Made by a program: the position numbers and the translations under genes. 64,000 nucleotides of DNA, taken from the NCBI GenBank assembly GCA_031769625.1, contig JAUIMM010000121.1:10559501-10623500 (forward strand), given 5' to 3'. Source of the stretch: Taudactylus pleione (Eukaryota; Chordata; Amphibia; Anura; Myobatrachidae). The notes under the pieces are model-generated. The model did no database searches. It was not told the origin of the DNA and was given only the letters and a program-made list of their open reading frames with translations. Of this stretch, positions 10,775-19,822 are shown in pieces (position 1 is the first letter of the stretch; the number at the start of each line of letters is the position of its first letter).

Positions 10775-11855
10775 CCGTATATACTCGAGTATAAGCCGAG
10801 TTTTTCAGCACATTTTTTGTGCTGAAAAAGCACCCCCTCGGCTTATACTCGAGTCATGCCCGCATGGTACGCTGCTGAGTAGCATACCATGCGGGCCGCG
10901 GTGCAGACTGTGTCACTGTGACACAGCCTGCACCGCGTGTGTAGCGCTGACCGGACGGAGTTCGGTCAGCACTACACACTGCCAAACACACAGCCGCCGG
11001 AGCCGGCAGCTATGTGTTTGGTATAATCAGCAGCCGCTGAGAGTCTGTCAGACTCTCAGCGGCTGCTGCTGCTCCCACTGCGGGAGCCATCTTCCGGCTC
11101 CCGCAGTGGGTAATGGGAGAGACGTCGTCATGACGACGTCTCTCCCATTATGCAAAGTGGCGGAGGAGCCTGTAGCAGCGTCGGGACCAGGAGCGGGGTT
11201 ACAGGTAAGTGTTTTTTTTTTTACATTTCTTTCTACTGGGGGGGCTCCTACCGGGGGGTACTACCAGGGGGGGATATCGCTACTGGGGGCACTACCAGAG
11301 GGGGGGGATTAATAATGGGGGAACTACCAGGGGGGGATGTTGCTACTGGGGGCACTAACAGGGAGGGGGGGAATACTGGGGGCACTACCAGGGGGATGTT
11401 GCTACTGGGGGCACTACCAGGGGGGGTTAATACTGGGGGCACTACCAGGGGGGGATATTGCTACTGGGGGCACTACCAGGGGGGGGGGATTAATACTGGG
11501 AGCACTACCTGGGGGGGATGTTGCTACTGGGGGTACTACCAGGGGGGGTTAATACTGGGGGCACTACCAGGGGGGGATATTGCTACTGGGGGCACTACCA
11601 GGGGGGGATTAATACTGGGGGCACTACCAGGGGGGTATTACTACTGGGGGCACTACCAGGGGGGGATATTACTACTGGGGGCACTACCAGGGGGGGATTA
11701 CTACTGGGGACAGTACCAGGGGGGGATTACTACCAGTAGCTGCTGCATTTCCCACCCTAGGCTTATACTCGAGTCAATAAGTTTTCCCAGTTTTTCGTGG
11801 TAAAATTAGGTACCTCGGCTTATATTCGGGTCGACTTATACTCGAGTATATATGG
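10775..11855. mobile_element. TIR element with hairpin-chain left half and G-rich minisatellite right half
   Basis: Ends ccgtatatactcgag (10775) and its near complement ctcgagtatatatgg (ending 11855), flanked by TA duplicates (10773-10774, 11856-11857). From 10789 to 11151 the sequence is a succession of separate hairpins at about 10794-10853, 10857-10898, 10901-10935, 10939-10977, 10981-11022, 11029-11069, 11072-11109 and 11112-11151. A 34-bp-scale minisatellite follows. The family is widespread in vertebrates by my recollection, but I do not assign a superfamily. Confidence 0.8.
11231..11740 (+). repeat. G-rich minisatellite
   Basis: About 15 units of roughly 30-38 bp, 'actgggggcactaccaggggggg(atattgct)'. 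The plus strand has regularly spaced runs of 5-9 G. Open frames in several phases (11150-11803 and others) come from the repeat and are not called as genes. Confidence 0.9.
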
Positions 11856-12386
11856 TATGTGTGTATATTTGGGTCCTTTTCCCAAGATATTTCATTATGG
11901 TATGCAATTATTCCAAAATGCGGAATATTCCGTTATCCAAAATACCCCTGGTCCCAAGCATTTTGGATATGGGAGACTCAACCTGTATCTGAAATTATTA
12001 CTATTCTCATAACTAAATTGCACATATTCTAATTTATATATCTAGATACATAAGATATACATACATTTATATATATATATATATAAAACAATAATTTGGT
12101 ATAATTATAAAACAATAGTATATATATAATCAAGTACATGTATATGATACACACATCCAGATCTACTTTTATGAACTAGGCATTACCTTAATTTAACATA
12201 GTTTCTAACTTGTGCACAAATGTATTTGTCAAGTTTGAAAATCGCCAGCTAAATATGGCGAATGAGCACGCCCACATAAAAAAAGTGAAAAAAAAAATTT
12301 GCCCTTAGTACATATGGCAACTGCGGAATCACCACAGAAGCCAATGGAAAATGATTTTGAACCGAAAAAAACGTGTTAATATAAAC

Positions 12387-12642
12387 TAGGGATGTGCAGG
12401 CTCGGATAGGTTCGAGTTTGCACGTGGAGTTCGGATTTTTCCCTCCAAAAAAACGGAACTCAGAACGAGGCAAAACGTCATCTTACATGGACGAACATCA
12501 TCATTCCTGGTCTTTTGTCCAGGAATGATGATGTTCGTCCATGTAAGATGACGTTTTGCCTCGTTCTGAGTTCCGTTTTTTTGGAGGGAAAAATCCGAAC
12601 TCCACGTGCAAACTCGAACCTATCCGAGCCTGCACATCCCTA
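12387..12642. mobile_element. Perfect-palindrome hAT MITE
   Basis: 256 bp consisting of two inverted arms of about 124 bp with an 8-nt loop near 12511-12518; I saw no mismatch. Ends are tagggatg/catcccta, and an exact 8-bp duplication atataaac flanks it (12379-12386, 12643-12650). The arm holds 'gaggcaaaacgtcatc', also found in the right end of the autonomous-type hAT at 37617-41826, so it derives from that lineage. Arm identity implies a very recent insertion or gene conversion. Confidence 0.93.
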
Positions 12643-12767
12643 ATATAAACATGCGGAAACTACGTCATCTTCCGATAGTGAAACATTATTAGTACATAGG
12701 AGATAACAAAAAATATTACGAAAAACGCCATTTGCCGCAACGATAAGGTTAGTACATCCCGGCCTAA

Positions 12768-12880
12768 GCATCCAAGTGACCGCTATACTGTACATTGCAA
12801 AGAACATTGCAATGAGTGCCATATAATACAGACAACTCCAACGGCCACCACAAAATACAGAGGACATCACAGCCACAGAC
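12768..12880. repeat. Minisatellite, right part of the split array
   Basis: Continues the units of 1085-1618 ('gcatccaagtgaccgc', 'gagtgccatataatacag') directly after the TAA at 12765-12767. Confidence 0.85.
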
Positions 12881-13221
12881 TATGGCCCCTCATATGGGAT
12901 AAATCAGATAGCAAGATGCTGGCAGATCTATATGTATACTGCAGTATAGCCCCACGTCTGCCTAACTCCTCCATCCTTCCCTCCCGCCTCCCTCCATACT
13001 GTGTGCACTGCAGCCAGTATGTCAACAGAGACACACTGAGCCTGTGGTTGTGCCTTAGTGAAGCAAAACCGGAGCAGGAGGCCAACACAGCTGCAGTCCG
13101 CGGCCTGTGACACGGTCAAGGTGATGATTTATCATCATCACCCTTCATTGATGCAGCATCTCCCTACATTATACACACACACACACATATTTACATATAC
13201 AAATATATATACACACATAAA

Positions 13222-13277
<56 letters not shown>

Positions 13278-13585
13278 TATATTAGCTCTTGAGTGAGTGG
13301 TGCGTGGCTTACCACCGGAGGATGAGGATCGGCTGACAGTGCTTGCCGGGTATACCTACATTGAAACCAAGTGGTAATCAGCCCGCTCAGTGTGATTTAC
13401 AGTACGAATGTTACATGCTTACAGACAGGATTGTCTGTTTATGTTTTTAGGATTAACCCCCTCCCCCGGGTATCAATTAGCCCCATTTAACTCACCTGAC
13501 GGCCGCCACTCTCAGAGACCCGGTGCACACACTGCAACTTGCCGCGCAGTGGCCATCATCAAACGGCGTCCCAACAGAGGCATCA
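12881..13585. other. Unassigned sequence with a CA/TA microsatellite
   Basis: 12881-13165 and 13285-13585 show no recognisable coding or repeat signature. 13169-13280 is a compound (CA)n(TA)n microsatellite. Confidence 0.5.
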
Positions 13586-13966
13586 AACTGACTGAGCCGG
13601 CTTTGTAACCTGGCAACATCATAAACAAATGGCCGCTCTGGATATCTAATTCGTTGAAATAGAAAACAAGTATACGTCAGTTTGAGCAAATACAGGGATA
13701 TGTCACTACACCATAATTTGAAAAAAAAAAAAACTGTTTAAAAATAATACTAAACAATGCAACGGATTAGCAATATTACATGGCAATATACTATACGCAA
13801 AAAACCTATGCCCATATGGACAACTCTGATAAGGACTATTACTATGAGCTTGTATGAATAAAGGATGAGAGGATCCTATAGCATATAACAAATAAGGAGT
13901 TATCACTTAATGCTATAATAGATAAATTCGAAATAGCACTGTAACCCCAGGGTTTTGTTCGAAGAC
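13586..13966 (-). repeat. Left terminal repeat of the Penelope-like element (inverted)
   Basis: The reverse complement of this segment matches 18400-19097 throughout, apart from the MITE in the right copy. It preserves the uninterrupted target 'aaggactattactatgagc' at about 13831-13849. Just inside, 13965-13993 ('gggggagtaatcctcgaaacgc') has a gaaac box and short stem that may be a worn hammerhead ribozyme, as known for Penelope-like terminal repeats. Confidence 0.85.
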
Positions 13967-14679
13967 GGGGGAGTAATCCTCGAAACGCTGTATAATTAAA
14001 GGACTTTTATTTACGTGTTATACAAGTTTGGATAGTGCCGCCTGTCCTTCTTTCTATGGTGGGAGCTGAGAGCATCCTAGGAGGGCACCGCAGTCAGTGA
14101 GATCTGATTTATTGTTATGGAGTGCCAGGCTACCATTCTTGTACCTTTGGGACTGTCTCCTAAATTCCACTAAGAGCATTTACCCAGCCAAGGCACCCTC
14201 CAAGATATTATTGTATGATGTTTTTTTGTCTGAACCCAGGACATTATGCATACGCAGTAATAACTGATTGCCTAATCTTGTTTTTATTCAATTTGCACAG
14301 TGTGTATAGCACGGAGGCACTTTAATACTTGGCACTTTACTTAGCTATTCCAGTATGGAAGCGGATCCAGCATATGACATTGTACAATTGGATGAAGGGG
14401 AAACATTTAGCTTCTCAGATATAGAAGCAGAAACAATACTATACAAGCAAAAGTTGGAGGATGAAGTTATTACAACTACCCCATATGCCTTATTCAATCA
14501 ATGGCAGAAGCTTAAACAAATGGAGTGTGACTTCCTCTACCACGGCATCAGTTTATCTGATTATTATAAAAGTAACCATATCCCCTATGGTTTTAGAATA
14601 AGGAACATGCCCACTATAGGCAGATATAATATCGCATTCTGCCGTAAATGGATAGCCATTTTAACCAGGTTCTCCATGG

Positions 14680-15369
14680 CAGGGCCGCAACTAGGGGGGG
14701 ACTAGAGGTGCACGTGCACCGAGTGCCAGAACTCAGGGGGTGAAAAAGGGCTGATTCATGGTGGCTTGGGGGCTGCAGATTCAGAAAACTGCCATCCAAA
14801 AATGGCCGCTGCAAAGGAAGAGACAGATGCTAGACCTCTTATTGGACCACTAGTGTCTGTCTCCTCCTTGGCGGCGGCCATTTTTGGATGGCCACTTTCA
14901 GCAGATTTCATGCGGACTAGCCGTCCGCATGGACTCTGCTGAAAACGGCCATTAAAAAAATGGGCGCCGCCAAGGAGGAGACAGATGCTAGAGGTCCAAT
15001 TGGACCTCAGAGCAATGAGCATGAAACCCCCTGGCAATAAGCATGTAACCCCTGGCAATGAGCATGGAACCCCTGGTAATGAGCATAAAACCTCTGACAA
15101 CGAGCAGGTAATTTTATGCCCTTTACTTATGGGACATAAAATGGTGTCGGGCAAATATGTAAGTGGCACTTTGGTAATAGGCATTACAGTGTGTGGCATA
15201 ATGTGTAATGGACATTATGGTGTGTGGAATAATGTAAGTCACTATACCAGGGACGTCTGACTAGTGCACTGCCTTATGGAGGAGCAAGGACAAAATCCAG
15301 GTACGGGAAGGGAGGGGGCGCAAAATTGCTGCCTTGTACCCGATGACAGATATCCTAGTTTCGGCCCTG
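14680..15369. mobile_element. hAT MITE inside the Penelope-like ORF
   Basis: Ends cagggccgcaactagg (14680) and ...cctagtttcggccctg (15369). The flank tccatgg is duplicated (14673-14679, 15370-15376). Removing one copy restores the PLE reading frame (RFSM-DLLV). The interior has inverted segments (14796-14816 with 14874-14893; 14899-14943) and a 22-24 bp tandem repeat 'gagcatg(t/g)aacccctggcaat' at 15014-15106. Confidence 0.88.
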
Positions 15370-15529
15370 TCCATGGACTTATTAGTTTTAGTCATTGAGG
15401 AATCAACGAGAGAGCTAAACCTTGCCAAGCAGAAAATCCAGGAAATTGAAAAAGACCACAAAACAACATTGGAACTAGATAATAATACAAGAAGTGACTA
15501 GAATTCTGGCGCTAATCCCACTAATGAAG

Positions 15530-15910
15530 CATTTATTATTCATCACAAAAGATAAAATAAATGAACACTTCCCTTGATGCGATGATCTCTTTCTTGGCTC
15601 AATGGGAAGTATCAAATTATAAGCAGATGTTTTCCATATATGTAAAACAAATCGTAATAACGCAACATAGTGCAATGAAATACAATTTAATAGACAAAAA
15701 AATTCACAGTAAGTTCAACATTCACACTCTGATAAAATTCCTGATGAATAAACACCGCTATAACACAGGTAATGAGTTGAGATATTACTAGAGCGTAGTG
15801 ATAGTGTAGCGTATAGATGATTTATAGTTGAAGGCACCGGAAGCTCAAGCTTAAAAGGTAAACGGCCAACGCGTATCGAGCAATGCTCTTCCTCAGGGCA
15901 TATCATAAAC
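15530..15910 (-). mobile_element. Fragment of a second Penelope-like terminal repeat with hammerhead-like core
   Basis: This segment interrupts the PLE N-terminal ORF. On the minus strand, 15895-15861 reads ctgaggaagagcattgctc then gatacgcgttggcc. That fits the hammerhead core CUGANGA, a 5-bp stem II, and GAAAC with one change (gatac). Such ribozymes are known in Penelope-like terminal repeats. The insertion limits are approximate because no clear duplication is visible. Confidence 0.45.
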
Positions 15911-16332
15911 AACAGTTGGCTTGATAAATTATCCAAGCAAATGAATCAATATAAGAAGTATTTAATAGCCTTCAAAAAGGAGAAGCTTCACAAGGTTAAT
16001 CAGGACTATGAACAAAGAAGGGTTTACTCCTGGCTGAATAATACTACTCAGAGAAACGACAGATTTGGTCGGCCACCTTATTAAAGGAGATGCTCTAAAA
16101 TTGGAGGGATGGATGGTTCAAGTACATGCCAAAGTGAAGCAGAGTCAGTGCCTTCTATTTCCACGGATGGAGCGGTCCCTTTAGGATTACAAACGAGATC
16201 CACCACATACACACCACCAGCAAGAGGATGAGGCGGGCGAAGTAAAATCAAAGGCAATATCACCAAAAAGCCTCCACGCCATTAAAAGATCTGGTATTTA
16301 ATTTATCAACCACTCCACTGACTAAGGCTGAA

Positions 16333-17952
16333 GTGAGCGTATTATCTAAAGGATTATCTTTCATGCCCACCACTAAAGTGGACCCATTCCAGTGGAAAGT
16401 TGACATCTATAAGTTAAACAGAACACTGCAAATTAAGGAGTATTTTGACAAAACCCCAACCACTCGTTTACCTACTACAGCCTCAACTATACCGACACAA
16501 TTGAAAAAATTATGCCCAACATCACAGTTTGATCCTTCAAGACAAAATGCGTCTATCAAATCCTTCACAAAAATGTTAGAAACAGAGGGATTAAAACAAC
16601 CATCACAAGGGCTGCACCATAATTGAAGAACAAATGACTCTAAAAGCCCTGTCCAAGAGAACAGATATTATAATCAGAAGTGCCGATAAAGGGGGTGCCA
16701 TGGTGGTCCAGGATGTGGCCGCTTATCGTAAAGAGAGTACAAGACAGTTGTCTGATACATCAACTTATCAATTATTGCAGGGAGACCCCACAAATAATAA
16801 AAACAAAGAGATTGACATGGTGTTAAATCAAGCAGCACAGGATAGAGTGATAGCATTGGAGTTACAACAACCATTAACAGTGAATTATCCAGTGGTGCCT
16901 TTATTTTATACGGTTCCTATACGGATGACCCTCCTATCATATTGGCCAGGGTGTCATTATACCAACTCATCTCTGTGTACCTGGACTCGTTGTTGAACCC
17001 TTGTGTTCAGGACTTTGCTTCTTATGTAAAGAACACTACATTACTTTTATTGAAGTTACAGAATCTTGGGCACTTGAATTGTGAGGTTGGTTTGTGTATA
17101 GCTGATGCTATCAGCCTCTACACCTGCATCCCACATGATGCAGGTGTAGAGGCTGAAAAATGTTGATCTCTGGTAATTCATTATATGAAGGCCCACCTGT
17201 TGAGTTTTTTGTTAAACTATTGTGGTTGGTACTTACGAGGAACTATTTTTTATATGACGGGAAGTACTACTTACAAGTTTCTGGATGCACGATGGGGTCC
17301 TCTGTGGCCCCGTTGTATGCTAATGCTTTTATGTACATGATTGAACAATGTATATTTTACAATGCTGATAATTTAAGAAGTGAAATTACGATGTACTGTA
17401 CTTACGGTATATATAGATGATCTGCTGATCATGTGGAACAGTAAGGTTGCGAGTCTAGTACACCTATTGGACCAACATAATTTGTCCAATAATGTGGTGA
17501 AACTAACTTACAAAATGAACACCACCAGCATAGAATATCTGGATTTTAAAATTTTGATAGGAAACAATAATTTGGTGACCTCCTTATTTTCTAAGCCCAC
17601 GGATAGGAACACAATTTTGCGACATGAGAGTTTCCATCCCCTGCCGTTGCACAAGGGATTGCCTTATTCTCAATTCCTAAGAGTTAGAAGCATAACATCA
17701 GACCCTGACCAAGTTGAACTAGCCTTAAATGAGATGCTTGAGACATTTGTAGTGAGAAGGTACAAAAGAAATGAGCTGGATATCTTAAAAACAAAGATTT
17801 TAAACACCCCTCAAGCAATAGCTTTACAGGGTGGCAAACATAGTCAGAAAAGGGTACCCACAAGTATGGTTCCTTGGGTAAACAGATCCACCCCAAACAT
17901 TGACATGACCACTAAGAAAGCTAAACAGTGTACCCTCGTTATCACAATCTAG
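16333..17952 (+). pseudogene. Penelope-like reverse transcriptase
   Basis: Fragments in shifting frames carry the Penelope RT blocks in order: IIIRSADKGGAMVVQD (about 16670-16720), SLYQLISVYLDSLLNPCVQ (16950-17010), AISLYTCIPHDAGVEA (17110-17155; the first catalytic Asp region has decayed), FVKLLWLVLTRNYFLYDGKYY (block before the primer grip), CTMGSSVAPLYANAFM (17285-17335) and the catalytic pair in VYIDDLLIMW (17408-17437, one frame shifted from the preceding block). LDFKIL and SLFSKPTDRNTILRHESFHP follow, a thumb signature. The enzyme would copy the element RNA at the target. A stop after GLHHN (16623) and at least three frameshifts make it non-functional. Confidence 0.85.
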
Positions 17953-18039
17953 GTTGCTACCCAGTTATACCAGGGGGAAGAATATAAGAGATCATATGGT
18001 AAAGTATTACAGATTTAGATAAAAAACGAGCCACACATT

Positions 18040-18270
18040 TCCTTAGTCGAAAAACTGGGTGTTATCGGTGTTTAGGATGTGTCACATGTCTATTGGCAAC
18101 ACCTTTTGCCATCCATACACGGGCAACAAATATACAATAAATGTTGCAGTTACTGTACATGTTATCTACATGTTAACATGTCCCTGCGGACTGACCTATG
18201 TGGGTAAAACCCAGAGGTAGTTCAAGGAGTGTATGGCACTACATAGAAGCACCATACGACAAGCCCTAGC
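18040..18270 (+). pseudogene. GIY-YIG endonuclease domain of the Penelope-like element
   Basis: GCYRCLGCVTC (Cys cluster, about 18058-18090) is followed, in another frame, by VIYMLTCPCGLTYVGKTQR (about 18164-18220), with the paired VIYML/TYVGK motif of GIY-YIG nucleases. A stop comes next, then FKECMALHRSTIRQAL, whose His-Arg context fits the downstream catalytic part. This nuclease nicks the target for retrotransposition. The stop and shift show decay. Confidence 0.75.
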
Positions 18271-18399
18271 ATCTGGTAATAGTGATCTGCCGGTCGCAAG
18301 AATTGGGTGTCAGCAAAAAATGGTGTAGCTACCATACTTTCTATGATTATAGACCATGTACCAGCCAAGGTGAGAGGTGGTATCATACCTTTGCACCTA

Positions 18400-19097
18400 G
18401 TGGGTTGAACAAAACCCCGGGCTTACAGAGCTATTTATAATTTATCTATTATAGCATTAAGTCATAACTCCTTATTTGTTATTTGTTATATGCAATAGGA
18501 TCCTCTCATCCTTTATTCATACAAGTTTATAGTAATAGCCAGAGCCGTAACTAGACTTTTTGGTGCCCTGTGCCAGAGAGAGCATTGGCGCCCCCCCTCC
18601 CCCCCATTTTTTAAATAGGGGACATAAGATAGTGCCACCTGAAAAAGGGCCATGGCTTAATGGGGAAGGGCCAGGGAAGAGATAGGGGTACTCCAGGGGC
18701 AGCCAGGAGATGCTGGGGGATAAAAGAAGAGGAAGCTACAAGTGCGAATGATAATAAACAGGAAAATTGACAGGCCCAGACAGCGCCCCCTGCCCTGCAG
18801 TGCCCTGTGCCAGGGGCACAGGTCACACTACCCTAGTTACGGCCCTGGTAATAGTCCTTATCAGAGTTGTTCATAATGGGCATAGGTTTTTTGAGTATAG
18901 TTTATTATATATTGCCAATCTGTTGCATTGTTTAGTATTGTTTTTTAAAAAAATTTTTTTCAAGTGATGGTGTAGTGACATATCCCTGTATTTGCTCAAA
19001 CTGATATATACTTGTTTTCTATTTCAACTAATTAGATATCCAGAGCAGCCATTTATTTATGATGTTGCCAGGTTACAGAGTCGGCTCAGTCATGTTT
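18400..19097 (+). repeat. Right terminal repeat of the Penelope-like element
   Basis: Inverted relative to 13586-13966 and interrupted by the 308-bp MITE at 18540-18847. Homology runs from 'ttgaacaaaaccccggg' (about 18410) to 'gtcggctcagtcat' (about 19095). Confidence 0.85.
18540..18847. mobile_element. hAT MITE in the right PLE terminal repeat
   Basis: Ends cagagccgtaactag and ctagttacggccctg, flanked by gtaatagc (18532-18539) and gtaatagt (18848-18855). The left terminal repeat of the same element preserves the empty site with a single gtaatagt, so the insertion is proven internally. It is the same broad family as 14680-15369. Confidence 0.92.
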
Positions 19098-19425
19098 CCA
19101 GGGTGATGCTGGACTTTTATATAGAAAATTCAGTAACCTGGATGGACTGGTCAGCTGAGAGTCCAGATCTTAACCCCATTGAGACAAAATGGAGCGACGG
19201 GTACATTCTAGGCTGACTCAACCTTCTTCAGTGTCACAGTTGGTCACTATACTTAAGGCGGAATGGCAAAACATACTGCCTGCTGTTATCCAGGAACTTG
19301 TGGACAGTTTGTCAAGCAGGGTGTCTCCAGTAATCACTGCACATGGTGGAACTACAAAGTACTGACGTCAATAAAATCTAGTTGATCTATTTGCTGTTAG
19401 TGTCCAATTACTTTTGTCTCTGTAG
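19098..19425 (+). pseudogene. Tc1/mariner-type transposase C-terminus and element end
   Basis: The frame reads VMLDFYIENSVTWMDW, then SAESPDLNPIETKW. SPDLNPIE is the hallmark containing the last acidic residue of the Tc1 catalytic triad. The alignable protein continues out of frame (SRLTQPSSVSQLV, LKAEWQNILPAVIQELV, SLSSRVSPVITAHGG) to about 19365. The tail 'tccaattacttttgtc' (about 19407-19423) looks like a Tc1-family terminus. Only the C-terminal third is left, truncated at the PLE border. Confidence 0.82.
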
Positions 19426-19822
19426 TATATATATTATATATATAGGCAGGAACAATTTCAGTGGCACTCACAGGGCTTGTAAAGCATAGTAGTCACGGCG
19501 TATTAACACCTAACACCAACCAGTATCTTTCTATGGTAGACCATACTTGTACCTGTCTGGAGGCACGATGGACTGTCTTACAAATTGATATATATTGATA
19601 TATATATATATATATATATATATCTCGACCTCGACCTGCAGCATATTGAATTTGGCGCCGGCCACATAGCCGCCCCTAATTGGCTGCCGGTCCGCGGCTG
19701 GACCTAAATTCAATATGTCGCGCTGACGAGGAGTGAGGAGAAGAGGCAGGAGCAGCGCCGGTGAAATTGAAGAGTGCAGAGCGGCACTTGTTAGCAGGGT
19801 GCAGCTCCGGTCAGCCGAGGGC
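19426..19822. other. Unassigned, with (TA)n at 19431-19443 and 19589-19622
   Basis: No coding signal. 19632-19720 contains an imperfect inverted repeat 'catattgaattt(g)g...aaattcaatatg' typical of a small MITE. Confidence 0.4.

Larger units (their letters stand above)
10462..11985. mobile_element. Tigger/pogo-type element containing a nested TIR element
   Basis: Inverted ends caggttgagtctcccatat (10462) and complement (ending 11985) with TA on both sides. It is the same family as 3837-4402 but keeps a MER2-like interior: 'ataaggtgtatataacacataaatg' appears twice (10640-10665 and 10745-10770), showing an internal duplication of about 110 bp. A second element interrupts it at 10775-11855. Confidence 0.85.
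1622..12764. mobile_element. Harbinger/PIF DNA transposon I, full length with nested insertions (11.1 kb)
   Basis: Termini are inverted repeats: ggccgggatgtactaa at 1622 and its complement ending at 12764. They are flanked by TAA at 1619-1621 and 12765-12767, the TWA target duplication typical of PIF/Harbinger. Joining the flanks across one TAA restores the minisatellite ('tacac-taa-gcatccaagtg', compare 1399-1420), so the insertion site is proven by sequence. Inside are a SANT/Myb-like gene on the plus strand (2307-2828 and 5330-6000) and a DDE transposase on the minus strand (8214-6977), converging as usual for this superfamily. Later arrivals are Tigger-type elements at 3837-4402 and 10462-11985, a hAT-type element at 8732-9897 and a palindromic hAT MITE at 12387-12642. 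Confidence 0.92.
14355..16120 (+). pseudogene. Penelope-like ORF, N-terminal part (split by two insertions)
   Basis: ATG 14355 opens MEADPAYDIVQLDEGETF..., acidic then helical, up to LTRFSM at 14678, where the hAT MITE enters. The same frame resumes at 15377 (DLLVLVIEESTRELNLAKQ), is lost around 15500-15910, and reappears as WLDKLSKQMNQYKKYLIAF (about 15918-15975) and VNQDYEQRRVYSWLNNTTQ (to about 16050). This region precedes the RT core in Penelope-like proteins and its role is poorly defined. Three pieces lying in order with recoverable reading show that one gene was broken by later insertions. Confidence 0.7.
13586..19097 (+). mobile_element. Penelope-like element with inverted terminal repeats (interrupted)
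   Basis: One coding unit in plus orientation: N-terminal region (14355 on), RT (16333-17952) and GIY-YIG (18040-18260), bracketed by inverted copies of a terminal repeat (13586-13966 and 18400-19097). Three later insertions break it: 14680-15369 (hAT MITE), about 15530-15910 (foreign PLE terminal-repeat fragment) and 18540-18847 (hAT MITE). The Cys-rich linker GCYRCLGCVTC ahead of GIY-YIG recalls the Neptune group. RT and endonuclease frames carry stops and shifts, so the copy is inactive. Confidence 0.85.

Noticed and set aside
11150..11803. 217-codon Gly-rich plus-strand frame
   Set aside because: Translated G-rich minisatellite.
13169..13280. Possible regulatory CA/TA tract
   Set aside because: Plain microsatellite; nothing suggests function.
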